From the NCBI GenBank assembly GCA_001898165.1, contig MKTD01000052.1, positions 21,066 through 85,065 on the forward strand: a stretch of 64,000 nt of DNA, in the 5' to 3' direction. The DNA comes from Bacteroidia bacterium 43-41 (lineage in GTDB: Bacteria; Bacteroidota; Bacteroidia; Bacteroidales; Dysgonomonadaceae). Shown here piece by piece: positions 25,963 to 34,224 of the stretch (position 1 is the stretch's first letter; each line of letters starts with the position of its first letter). The translations under genes were made by a program, and so were the position numbers. Under the pieces are notes generated by a model. The model searched no databases. It was not told the DNA's origin and was given only the letters and a program-made list of their open reading frames with translations.

Positions 25963-26631
25963 ATGGATATTGAATTTGAAATTACCGAAGACGGTTCGCA
26001 CACATTTTTTGTCCCCGGGCTGAATGAGCATTACCATTCCACGCACGGCGCCATACAGGAATCGATGCATGTGTTTATCGATGCCGGGTTGCGGCGTTGT
26101 GAGAAAAGGGAGGTGAAAGTTCTGGAAATCGGATTTGGAACGGGATTGAATGCATTTCTGGCCTTGCAGGAAGCTGAAAAGAGAAGCGTGAAAATTGATT
26201 TTACCACGCTCGATCTTTATCCTGTTTCAACAGCCGATGCCGAAAAGTTGAATTATGCAGAATTGATCAATCCCTCCCAAAAAGATATTTTTAAAGAGCT
26301 GCATAAAGCGGACTGGGAAAGATGGAATCAGATAACGCTCTGGTTTTCGTTACTGAAAATGCAGTTTGATTTCAGTAACCCATCGGAATTTCATCCTGAA
26401 AATAAATTTGATATTGTCTTTTTTGACGCCTTTGCCCCCGAGAAACAACCCGGGATGTGGACACAGCCAATTTTCGATAAAATCTATTCCGTCTCCTCGG
26501 AAAACGCAATTTTAACTACTTATTGTGCCAAGGGGACTGTGAGAAGGATGTTGCAGGCTGCGGGCTTCTTTGTTGAAAGGCTGCCGGGACCACCCGGAAA
26601 AAGAGAGATTTTGCGGGCGGTAAAAAAATAA
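25963..26631 (+). CDS. mnmD: tRNA (mnm5s2U34) methyltransferase MnmD
   Basis: This 222-residue protein equals the methyltransferase half of MnmC. It has SAM motif VLEIGFGTGLNAFLAL and the family motif FDAFAPEKQPGMW, then TYCAKGTVRRMLQAAGF and VERLPGPPGKREILRA. It methylates 5-aminomethyl-2-thiouridine at the wobble base of tRNAs for Glu, Gln and Lys. The oxidase half of MnmC is absent, as in organisms that use stand-alone MnmD. Confidence 0.93.
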   Translation: MDIEFEITEDGSHTFFVPGLNEHYHSTHGAIQESMHVFIDAGLRRCEKREVKVLEIGFGTGLNAFLALQEAEKRSVKIDFTTLDLYPVSTADAEKLNYAELINPSQKDIFKELHKADWERWNQITLWFSLLKMQFDFSNPSEFHPENKFDIVFFDAFAPEKQPGMWTQPIFDKIYSVSSENAILTTYCAKGTVRRMLQAAGFFVERLPGPPGKREILRAVKK

Positions 26632-26643
26632 GAAACAGTTTCT
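26631..26643. repeat. short palindrome matching the MITE-like repeat ends
   Basis: AGAAACAGTTTCT looks like the two repeat termini joined without the interior, about 735 bp from repeat copy 1. It could equally be chance or a small hairpin between convergent genes. Confidence 0.4.
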
Positions 26644-26650
26644 AAATCTG

Positions 26651-27091
26651 CTAAATTTTTTTGAGTTGATATTGCGACGCAAAATCTGCATCGGCAACTT
26701 TGCCTTCCGGATCGGAAAGAATAACGCTTCCGCTATCAATTCTGTAATACGTTTTAATACCTTTCTTATCGGTCAGCTCAATTACGTTGTCGCTCACGAA
26801 AGTGAACTTACCCTGATCCTTGAAAGACCCTAGCTTCCTGTCTTTATATTCGCGTGTGAGAACAAAAGTCTCATCGGGATTTATGGTTAGATGCGTGGAG
26901 ATCCCTGCTGTGTTTGCCGCAGGAATAACGCCTTGGTAGGTTCCGTAAATATCCGTTACAGAGCCGGAAGTTTGTACATTTTCCATCGTTGTGGCAACGT
27001 TGCTTTGGCTTTCGTTAGCCGTTTGTTTATTGCCGCAACGTATAAAAAGTGTTACAAGCGCAACCAGTGCAATGATTTTTATAGTTTTCAT
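26651..27091 (-). CDS. NlpE-like lipoprotein
   Basis: This 146-residue lipoprotein has a lipobox ending LFIRCGNK. The mature part matches the NlpE N-terminal domain (GTYQGVIPAANTAGISTHLT, then NPDETFVLTREYKDR and GKFTFVSDNVIELTD). E. coli NlpE senses copper and envelope stress through Cpx. Here the usual CxxC/Cys in the A-D-C-x-G loop is replaced (AANTAGI), so metal sensing by that site is unlikely. TAATTTTG at 27139-27146 (minus) is a candidate -7 box. Sits alone. Confidence 0.8.
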   Translation of the reverse strand: MKTIKIIALVALVTLFIRCGNKQTANESQSNVATTMENVQTSGSVTDIYGTYQGVIPAANTAGISTHLTINPDETFVLTREYKDRKLGSFKDQGKFTFVSDNVIELTDKKGIKTYYRIDSGSVILSDPEGKVADADFASQYQLKKI

Positions 27092-27215
27092 AAATTTGTT
27101 GTTGTTGATAAACTTAGAACTTAATCGGTTTATAACAACAAAATTACATCGATTGTTTCAGATGATAATCAGGGCCATAAGGTAATGAGGAAATAATACC
27201 CATTTTTTTATGGTT

Positions 27216-27251
27216 TGTCCGGAAATGAACATAACTGTCCGCTTTCGGACA
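27216..27251 (+). promoter_or_regulatory. tandem enhancer (UAS) dyads for an NtrC-type activator
   Basis: A perfect 16-bp dyad TGTCCG-CTTT-CGGACA lies at 27236-27251. An imperfect copy TGTCCG-GAAA-TGAACA lies at 27216-27231, exactly 20 bp (two helical turns) upstream. They sit 45-80 bp upstream of the sigma-54 -24 element. Confidence 0.7.
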
Positions 27252-27295
27252 TCTTTGGTTATTGTATATTGCTTATTTTCAGCATGTTGATTTTT

Positions 27296-27311
27296 TGGCA
27301 CATCGATTGTA
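27296..27311 (+). promoter_or_regulatory. sigma-54 promoter of the export operon
   Basis: TGGCAC-ATCGA-TTGTA has the GG (27297-27298) and the -12 doublet (27309-27310, GT instead of GC) in exact 10-bp register. It lies 27 bp before the adaptor start codon. An NtrC-type regulator is encoded at 41062. Confidence 0.75.
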
Positions 27312-27337
27312 ACAAGAATGAAAACAGATTAAAATAA

Positions 27338-28585
27338 ATGGATAGAAAAATACCTAAGGAAGTTCTCCGAAAAGAAAGAAACATAAAATTCATAAAACTG
27401 GGAGCCGTAATTTTGGCTTCGGTTATCGCAATTGCTGTTGTTATTTCCCTTTTGCGCGAGAGTATAAACCTGAAGAACATCCAGTTATCTACCATTGATA
27501 CCGGTACGATTGAAGTTTCGGTGAGCGCTTCGGGAAAAGTGGTGCCCGCGTTTGAGGAGACCATTATTGCACCTATCGAGAGCCGTATTGTGGAGGTGTA
27601 TAAAAAAGCCGGCGATTCGGTGGATGTGGGTACACCACTCGTGAAACTCGATTTACAAAGTATCGAGACCGATTACCGGAAAATGCTCGACGAACTGCAA
27701 ATGCGCCAATACCGGTTGGAGCAGCAGCGTATCAAGAACAACAACACACTCAGCAATACCGAGATGCAGCTGAAGGTGAACGATATGCAAATCGATAAAA
27801 TGCAGGTGGAAGTGCGCAATGAGCGTTACTTAGACAGCATCGGCGCCGGAACAACAGATAAAGTGCGCGAAACGGAACTGAGCTACAACGTAGCGAAGCT
27901 GGAGCAGGAGCAGGCCCGCAAGAAATTCGAGAACGACAAACAGGTTGCCGGCTCCGAACTTCGCGTTCAGGAACTCGAACTCGAAATCTTCCGCAAAACC
28001 CTTGCCGAAACGAAACGCATCCTGGACGACGCGCAAATCCGCTCCCCGCGAAAGGCCATCCTTACCTACATCAATAACCAGGTGGGTACACGTGTGCCGC
28101 AGGGAACACAAGTGGCTATCCTTTCTGACCTGTCGCACTTTAAAATCGACGGCGAAATTGCCGACAGCTATGGCGACCGGATCTCTACGGGGAATAAAGT
28201 GGTGGTGCGTATCGGAAGCGAGGAGCTTACGGGTGTCGTGAGCAATGTTACACCACTATCTAAAAACGGTGTTATCCAGTTCTCGGTGCAATTGGAAGAT
28301 GACAGCCACAGTCGCCTTCGTTCCGGTTTAAAAACCGATGTGTATGTGATGAACGCCGTGAAAGACGATGTGATGCGCATTGCCAATGGCCCCTATTACA
28401 GTGGGCCGGGAACATACGAACTGTTTATGATGAACGGCAACTCGCTCGAAAGGCGCAAAGTACAACTCGGTGAGAGCAATTACGAATTTGTGGAAGTGAT
28501 GTCGGGCTTGAAACCGGGCGACCGTGTAGTGGTGTCGGATATGAGCCAATATAGGAACAAGAGTAAGTTAAAAATGAAGAATTGA
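27338..28585 (+). CDS. HlyD/MacA-type periplasmic adaptor of an ABC exporter
   Basis: The 415-residue adaptor has an N-terminal membrane anchor (about 22-42), a split barrel-sandwich domain (SASGKVVPAFEETIIAPIES, then IRSPRKAILTYINNQVGTRV), and a long alpha-hairpin rich in Gln/Glu (about 105-235). Beta-barrel and membrane-proximal domains follow (VVRIGSEELTGVVSNVTPLS). It would bridge the inner-membrane permeases to the TolC protein at 36825. It is the first gene after the sigma-54 promoter and the likely head of the operon running to 38297. Confidence 0.88.
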   Translation: MDRKIPKEVLRKERNIKFIKLGAVILASVIAIAVVISLLRESINLKNIQLSTIDTGTIEVSVSASGKVVPAFEETIIAPIESRIVEVYKKAGDSVDVGTPLVKLDLQSIETDYRKMLDELQMRQYRLEQQRIKNNNTLSNTEMQLKVNDMQIDKMQVEVRNERYLDSIGAGTTDKVRETELSYNVAKLEQEQARKKFENDKQVAGSELRVQELELEIFRKTLAETKRILDDAQIRSPRKAILTYINNQVGTRVPQGTQVAILSDLSHFKIDGEIADSYGDRISTGNKVVVRIGSEELTGVVSNVTPLSKNGVIQFSVQLEDDSHSRLRSGLKTDVYVMNAVKDDVMRIANGPYYSGPGTYELFMMNGNSLERRKVQLGESNYEFVEVMSGLKPGDRVVVSDMSQYRNKSKLKMKN

Positions 28586-28663
28586 CTCCTAATTGTTCTC
28601 TGCTCATTTATAAACCATTTTTCGTTTCCGATTTTGATAAGAAAATTTTAACAATCCGAAAAT

Positions 28664-29935
28664 ATGTTGAGGCAATATTTCAAACAAATAATACAGCTTT
28701 GGAAATCTAATCCGCTGTTCAGTGTGATTTCGGTGTTGGCAACGGCGTTCACCATTGCCTTTGTGATGATACTTTGTATGGTGTACGCTTTCCGGACGGC
28801 AGATACGCCGCCCGAAGCCAACCGTAGCCGTACGCTCTACTCGGATAGAGGCTATTCCTATCTCACTAAAGACCGTTCGAAGGCCAACTCGGGTATGTCG
28901 AAGAGCGTGGCGAACGCCATTTTTGGCAACCTGCAAAATGCTGAGACCGTAAGTTATATCCAATGGAAAGGGGAGGGGATGGGTTTTGTTTCCACTGCTC
29001 CGTCAAACCGCGAAAAAAAGATGGTGAGTCCGGTGGACGACCATTTCTTTAAAATTTTCAGTTACGAATTTCTGGCCGGGCAGCCTTTCAATGCCGGACA
29101 GGTGGCAACCGAAAGCAAAGTTGCCATCGTTACCGACCGCATTGCCCGTCAATACTTTGGCAGCGTGGGAAATGCCATGGGCAAAGACATCACTGTCGGA
29201 ATGAGCAACAATTGTCGCATAGTGGGAGTGGTGAAAGCGGTAAGCTCACTGTATAACAAAGCATATGGCGACGTATGGACGGTGGCGGACAATGCTTCGC
29301 TCGACTGGGGCCCGCAATACTCCGAAGGTTTGCGCGGGATGTGCGGAGTGGTGTTGACCGCCAAAAAAGGATCCTCGATGAAAGCCTTGCGGAAAGAAAT
29401 CGACCAAAACATCGAGAGCTTAAACGCCGGAAAGCGCGAATACACTTTTGAACAGAGAATGCTTTCCCATGCAGAAAGCAGTTTTTACAACAAAAAAACG
29501 ACAAATCCCATCCGGATTTTTGTGGTGTTGGTCTTGATTTTGTTGATAGTTCCGGCAATCAATATGTCGGGGTTGCTTTCGGCACAAATGAAAAAACGCA
29601 TCCCCGAAATCGCTATTCGAAAGGCTTACGGAGCAAGCAACAGTGAAGTGACATCACAATTGTTGTTCGAAAACCTGTTGCTTACCGTTATAGGTGGCAT
29701 CGTGGGGCTGCTGCTGGCTGTTACGGCCGTACTGTTGTTCAAAAACATACTGCTGGCAGACCTTACCACCGTGAATGCCAATGCAAGTTTCCACCTGCCC
29801 TCCAAACTTTTTTTCGATCCCGTAATATTTGTGCTGGCTTTTTTGTTCTGCTTCGTGATTAACTTGTTATCGGCCATCGTTCCAGTATGGAGCGCATCGC
29901 GAACAACCATTATGCAAGCCATTAAAGGAGAATAG
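28664..29935 (+). CDS. ABC exporter permease, MacB/FtsX type (pair 1, member A)
   Basis: This 423-residue permease has an N-terminal helix (LFSVISVLATAFTIAFVMIL), a periplasmic MacB_PCD-like domain (about 45-285), and three C-terminal FtsX helices with the conserved RIPEIAIRKAYGAS cytoplasmic motif between them. These proteins act by mechanotransmission, driving substrate from the periplasm through TolC. Related at the N-terminus to 34225 and to the relic at 31914 (QYFKQ..QLWK/LLKEN). A shorter partner permease follows after 3 bp. Confidence 0.88.
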   Translation: MLRQYFKQIIQLWKSNPLFSVISVLATAFTIAFVMILCMVYAFRTADTPPEANRSRTLYSDRGYSYLTKDRSKANSGMSKSVANAIFGNLQNAETVSYIQWKGEGMGFVSTAPSNREKKMVSPVDDHFFKIFSYEFLAGQPFNAGQVATESKVAIVTDRIARQYFGSVGNAMGKDITVGMSNNCRIVGVVKAVSSLYNKAYGDVWTVADNASLDWGPQYSEGLRGMCGVVLTAKKGSSMKALRKEIDQNIESLNAGKREYTFEQRMLSHAESSFYNKKTTNPIRIFVVLVLILLIVPAINMSGLLSAQMKKRIPEIAIRKAYGASNSEVTSQLLFENLLLTVIGGIVGLLLAVTAVLLFKNILLADLTTVNANASFHLPSKLFFDPVIFVLAFLFCFVINLLSAIVPVWSASRTTIMQAIKGE

Positions 29936-29938
29936 ATT

Positions 29939-31186
29939 ATGTGGAAAATAGCGTTAAGACAGTTATGGAAAAACCGAAAATTCAACGGTTGGTTTTTTGT
30001 GGAAATTTTTATTGTTTCGGTGCTGCTGTGGTATTGTGTAGATTTTCTGTATGTGGTGGTGCGTAAAAATGCAGAACCAACGGGCCTGAATACTGAGCAT
30101 GTGTATCGGCTGAACCTGGGTGTAAATGTCAATCAGGATTTCGACCGTAATAATCTCGATACCGTTGAGGCCTATATGTTGGATCCATTGTTGCAGATCG
30201 TGCAGTTGGTGCACGATTATCCGGGCGTGGAAGCCGTGGCATACTCGTACGGTACGACCCAGTTTTCGGAACGGTACATGTTTCAAAGTTACACAGTCAA
30301 CGATTCGAACTCCTATCAATCTGCGATCCGCTACGTGAGCGAAGAATATCCGAAAGTGTTCAAAATGGACCTGCGACAGGGAGGATTTACAGACTGGGGT
30401 TTACGTGCAACGCCGCAGGGTGCGGTTCTTTCGCCCGACTTGGCAGACTCGCTCTTTCACTCGCAAGACGTTGTGGGCAAAACTTTTCACGATTATTTTT
30501 CGCCCGATTTGAAGTACAAAGTGGGCGGCGTTTCTTCGCCCATGAAATTTCAAAAATACGATCGTTATCAAAGTTTTATTTATGTGCCTTTAAACCAGAG
30601 ATATTTAGCCTCTTCCGTTCCGGCAATCGAAGTCCGTGTGCGCGCCGAAGCCGATTCACCACAGTTTGCCGAACAATTTATCGAAGCAATGAGAACCAAA
30701 CTCAACATCGGGTTTTTCTATCTTTTTGGTTTCATGTCGTACGATTTCCGTTCCGAAGTTGCTAACATAAACAGTGGCATCACACAATACGTGAGTGTGG
30801 TTGTGGGGCTGGTGCTGTTTTTTATGTTTATTGTCTTTTTAGGTATTATGGGTATGTTTTGGTTTCAGGTAGAGTCCCGACAGTCGGAGATCGGCCTGCG
30901 TATGGCGCTGGGTGCGAGCCGGCGAGGGGTGTTGGGCTATATTGTGTTGGAGAGTATGGTGATTTTCGCATTGGCTTTTCTTCCTGCGCTCATCGTTTGC
31001 GTCAACCTTGCTTACTGGGATGTAACTTATACGTTCAACGATGCCATGGACTATACCCGGAGTCGGTTTTGGATAACGGTATTTACTACCGCCCTGATAA
31101 TGATAGGCATTATATCATTGAGTGTACTGATTCCGGCAAACCGGGCGTCGAAAGTACATCCGGTAGAGGCGCTCAGGGAGGAATGA
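29939..31186 (+). CDS. ABC exporter permease, MacB/FtsX type (pair 1, member B)
   Basis: A 415-residue permease beginning MWKIALRQLWKNRKFNGWFF with an N-terminal helix (IFIVSVLLWYCVDFLYVVVR), a divergent periplasmic domain and three C-terminal helices containing RQSEIGLRMALGASRRGVLG. It ends VHPVEALREE, typical of FtsX permeases. It is presumed to heterodimerise with the preceding permease and share the ATPase at 31235. The same A/B order recurs at 34225/35523. Confidence 0.87.
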   Translation: MWKIALRQLWKNRKFNGWFFVEIFIVSVLLWYCVDFLYVVVRKNAEPTGLNTEHVYRLNLGVNVNQDFDRNNLDTVEAYMLDPLLQIVQLVHDYPGVEAVAYSYGTTQFSERYMFQSYTVNDSNSYQSAIRYVSEEYPKVFKMDLRQGGFTDWGLRATPQGAVLSPDLADSLFHSQDVVGKTFHDYFSPDLKYKVGGVSSPMKFQKYDRYQSFIYVPLNQRYLASSVPAIEVRVRAEADSPQFAEQFIEAMRTKLNIGFFYLFGFMSYDFRSEVANINSGITQYVSVVVGLVLFFMFIVFLGIMGMFWFQVESRQSEIGLRMALGASRRGVLGYIVLESMVIFALAFLPALIVCVNLAYWDVTYTFNDAMDYTRSRFWITVFTTALIMIGIISLSVLIPANRASKVHPVEALREE

Positions 31187-31234
31187 TTGATTAATGAGAA
31201 TAACGGACCAATAAGAATAATATAAAAATTAAAA

Positions 31235-31909
31235 ATGGGAACAATGATTTTATTAAACCAGGTCGATAAGATTTATCGCACCGAAGAGATTGAAACGGTA
31301 GCGTTGGAAAACGTGAACTTAGAAGTGAAAAAAGGTGAATTCCTCGCCGTAATGGGACCGTCGGGGTGCGGAAAATCTACCCTGCTCAATGTGATGGGAT
31401 TGCTGGATGCACCCACATCCGGCAAAGTAATTATCGATGGTAAGGAAACGGCCGCTATGAAAGACCGTGCACTGGCTAAGTTCCGTAACGAAAACCTTGG
31501 CTTTGTGTTCCAAAGCTTCCACCTGATCAATTCGCTCAACGTGCTCGACAATGTGGAGCTTCCGCTGCTCTATCGTAAAACGGGGGCACGCGAACGCCGC
31601 CGCTTAGCGGAAGCCGTACTTGAAAAAGTAGGTCTTTCACACCGTATGCGCCATTTCCCCACCCAACTATCGGGCGGACAGTGCCAGCGCGTAGCTATTG
31701 CCCGCGCCGTGATCGGTAATCCGTCGATTATCCTGGCCGATGAGCCGACCGGAAACCTCGATTCAAAGATGGGCGCAGAGGTGATGGAGTTGTTGCACCA
31801 ACTCAACCGTGAAGACGGCCGTACCATCGTGATGGTGACACACGACGAGAGCAAAGCTAAAGAAACATCACGCATCATCCGCTTCCTCGACGGCCGGCAA
31901 ATCTCGTAA
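31235..31909 (+). CDS. ABC exporter ATPase, LolD/MacB type
   Basis: This 224-residue ATPase has Walker A GPSGCGKST, signature LSGGQCQRVAIARA, Walker B IILADEPTGNLDS and switch His MVTHDES. It energises FtsX-like permeases. It is the only ATPase among four permease genes, so both permease pairs probably share it. A 5' relic of another permease gene begins 5 bp after its stop. Confidence 0.93.
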   Translation: MGTMILLNQVDKIYRTEEIETVALENVNLEVKKGEFLAVMGPSGCGKSTLLNVMGLLDAPTSGKVIIDGKETAAMKDRALAKFRNENLGFVFQSFHLINSLNVLDNVELPLLYRKTGARERRRLAEAVLEKVGLSHRMRHFPTQLSGGQCQRVAIARAVIGNPSIILADEPTGNLDSKMGAEVMELLHQLNREDGRTIVMVTHDESKAKETSRIIRFLDGRQIS

Positions 31910-31913
31910 AAGA

Positions 31914-31961
31914 ATGCTCAAGCAATATTTCAAACAAGCGTGGCAACTGTTGAAAGAAAAT
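31914..31961 (+). pseudogene. 5' relic of a MacB-type permease gene
   Basis: Sixteen codons from ATG 31914 (MLKQYFKQAWQLLKEN) match the start of the permease at 34225 (MIQQYFKQAWRLLKEN). The homology then ends and the frame runs out within about 50 codons. The scrap lies where the second permease pair would begin if 31962-34224 were removed. Confidence 0.7.
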
Positions 31962-32007
31962 CTCGAAGAGGACAACGATAGAATCATTACTAAAAACAGT
32001 TATAACA

Positions 32008-32844
32008 ATGAAAACAAAAACTTTATTGACTATTATCCTTGCCGCAATGGCAATTGTAAGCGCATCGGCGCAGAACAGAATCGTAAAACAAAACCGTCAG
32101 GTAGCAGAATTTACTGCCATTGACGCTTCAAGCGGATGGGATGTAATCATCCGTCAGGGCAACCGTCAATCGGTTTCCATAGAGGTAAGCGAAGAATTAC
32201 TGGACAGGGCCGTTGTGGAAGTAAAGAACGGTACATTGCACATTTATAATGAGAACCGCAACCGTTCTTTCTCGTTTCGCAATATGCGCAATACAACGCA
32301 AAAAGCGTACGTTACGGTGACAAATCTACAAAAAATAGAGGCGTCGGGCGGTGTGGATATCCGTTTTGAAACTCCGCTGAAAACCGGTGATCTTGAGGTA
32401 AACTTAAGTGGCGGAACCGATCTGGAGAATTTGATACTGGATTGTAACCGCTTCAACGGACAGTTTTCGGGCGGCTGTGATGCCGGGATAACATTCTCAG
32501 GCGCGAAAGAGGTGAAAGCCGATATAAGTGGAGGCAGCGATGTGAAACTGCGTGAAATATCCGCACGGATGACCTGGATCTCCGCCAGTGGGGGGTGCGA
32601 CATAGAACTGACGGGGAAAACCGACAGCCTCACCCTGGACGCCAGTGGAGGATGTGACGTTTCGGCTTCGGGGCTCGAAGCACAGGATTGTACGGCTGCT
32701 TTTTCAGGTGCCGCCGACGGCGGACTGTTCGTTACTCACCGGCTGGACATCCGCGTGAGTGGTGCGGCTGATGTAACCTGTAAAGGTAATCCGCGCGATA
32801 TAAGCAAGTCTGTAAGTAAGAGCAGCTCGCTGACGATGAGGTAA
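32008..32844 (+). CDS. secreted GIN-domain (DUF2807) protein
   Basis: The 278-residue protein has a signal peptide to ASAQ (residue 22) and a DUF2807/GIN beta-solenoid: an initial VAEFTAIDASSGWDVIIRQG, then repeating short strands with SGG turns (EASGGVDIRF, NLSGGTDLEN, DISGGSDVKL, DASGGCDVSA). Such proteins are surface or periplasmic in Bacteroidetes, often beside export or regulatory genes, with an unclear role. It may be transcribed with the export operon but lies in the segment that separates the relic from the second permease pair. Confidence 0.88.
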   Translation: MKTKTLLTIILAAMAIVSASAQNRIVKQNRQVAEFTAIDASSGWDVIIRQGNRQSVSIEVSEELLDRAVVEVKNGTLHIYNENRNRSFSFRNMRNTTQKAYVTVTNLQKIEASGGVDIRFETPLKTGDLEVNLSGGTDLENLILDCNRFNGQFSGGCDAGITFSGAKEVKADISGGSDVKLREISARMTWISASGGCDIELTGKTDSLTLDASGGCDVSASGLEAQDCTAAFSGAADGGLFVTHRLDIRVSGAADVTCKGNPRDISKSVSKSSSLTMR

Positions 32845-32851
32845 CGATAAT

Positions 32852-34057
32852 TTATATTTTAGTGCTTAAAAACGTGCGTAAATGAACTTGCTGAATACCT
32901 TTATAGCTCGATTGCATAGGCAGTGCATCCATGGTTACCACGTATTTGGGATAATGGTCTGCAATTTCCATCAAATTGCCAAATTCGCGCTTAACGGTAG
33001 CATCGTCATACAGCATATAAGCTACTTGAACATAAATGCGTTCATTGTTACGAAGTGCCACAAAATCAACTTCTTTGCCATTGTTATTTCCCACGTAAAC
33101 GGAATAATCATTGTGCAAGAGGTGCAGGTAAACGGCATTTTCCATCAACTTATTGATCTCGTTTTGCATGTTAAAACCGTGAATGGCGTTTCGCAAACCC
33201 AAATCTTCAAAGTAATATTTTTCGCCAATCTCAAATATCTTCAGTCCGTTAATATCTATTCGGCGTGTGGGATATACAAAAAAAGCATTGCTCAAAGCCC
33301 GCAAATAATTGAGTACGGTTTGTGTGGGAATATTTACTTTTTGAGATTTTAAGTATTTACTGATGTTTGCTGCCGAAAGAAGATTACCTACGTTGTCAAT
33401 AAGATAAGCAACCAGATTTTCGAGAAAGGCAACATTGCGAATATTTTCACGTGCCACCACATCTTTTAGCAAAATTGAAGAATAAACGTTCTTTAAATAT
33501 TCAAAAGCAGGCTGTTGTTGCAAGCCAAAATTGCTTAAAAAGGGCATTCCTCCCAACGTTAGAAAATGGATAAGATTTTCGTCGTTATTCTCTATATTGT
33601 TGAAATTAAGGAATTCAGTATAGCTTAACGAATGAATTTTAAATTCCACATAGCGTCCCGATAAAAGTGTGGCTAATTCGCTGGAAAGCAGATTAGCATT
33701 ACTTCCGGTGCAATAGATATCGCATTTCTCTTCGTTGAGCAGGCTTCTTAAACAATGTTCAAAAGACACAATTTCTTGTATCTCGTCAATGAACAAGTAA
33801 TTGTTCTTCTGCTGGTTAAGCTGCGATAAGACATAGGCGTATAGTTCTTTATCGTTACGTATGGATGAAAATGCTTCAAGCTCTTTATCAATATAAATGA
33901 TATGCGCATTTTCATTTCGCACTTCATCTATTAGTTGCAGCAACATATAGCTTTTACCGATTCTGCGTTGTCCTGCAAGAACTTTTATAACAGATTTATT
34001 GATGAAAGGACGAATTTTCTCTAAATATGAAGGACGTGAAATGTATTTCGTTGCCAT
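32852..34057 (-). CDS. AAA ATPase with C-terminal DUF4143 domain
   Basis: This 401-residue protein has Walker A LAGQRRIGKSY near residue 30, Walker B-like YLFIDEIQEI, a sensor CTGSN, and a C-terminal nuclease-like DUF4143 (ERIYVQVAYMLYD, GNNNGKEVDFVALR). Proteins of this kind are widespread, variable between strains, and of unknown role. Its orientation opposes the surrounding export operon, and it begins 167 bp before the second permease pair, so it is probably an insertion. Confidence 0.9.
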   Translation of the reverse strand: MATKYISRPSYLEKIRPFINKSVIKVLAGQRRIGKSYMLLQLIDEVRNENAHIIYIDKELEAFSSIRNDKELYAYVLSQLNQQKNNYLFIDEIQEIVSFEHCLRSLLNEEKCDIYCTGSNANLLSSELATLLSGRYVEFKIHSLSYTEFLNFNNIENNDENLIHFLTLGGMPFLSNFGLQQQPAFEYLKNVYSSILLKDVVARENIRNVAFLENLVAYLIDNVGNLLSAANISKYLKSQKVNIPTQTVLNYLRALSNAFFVYPTRRIDINGLKIFEIGEKYYFEDLGLRNAIHGFNMQNEINKLMENAVYLHLLHNDYSVYVGNNNGKEVDFVALRNNERIYVQVAYMLYDDATVKREFGNLMEIADHYPKYVVTMDALPMQSSYKGIQQVHLRTFLSTKI

Positions 34058-34224
34058 TTTTTCTGTATATTATGATTGAAGCTTTCAGCAAATATACAAA
34101 AAGTTTAAATTATGACAGACACTTTTTATGAAAATAATAAAAGGATCAATTACGATGGACGAATTTTTTAGTTCATGCAACTACCCTTTTAACGATTAAC
34201 CGCTTATAGCAAAAAGCAAACAAA

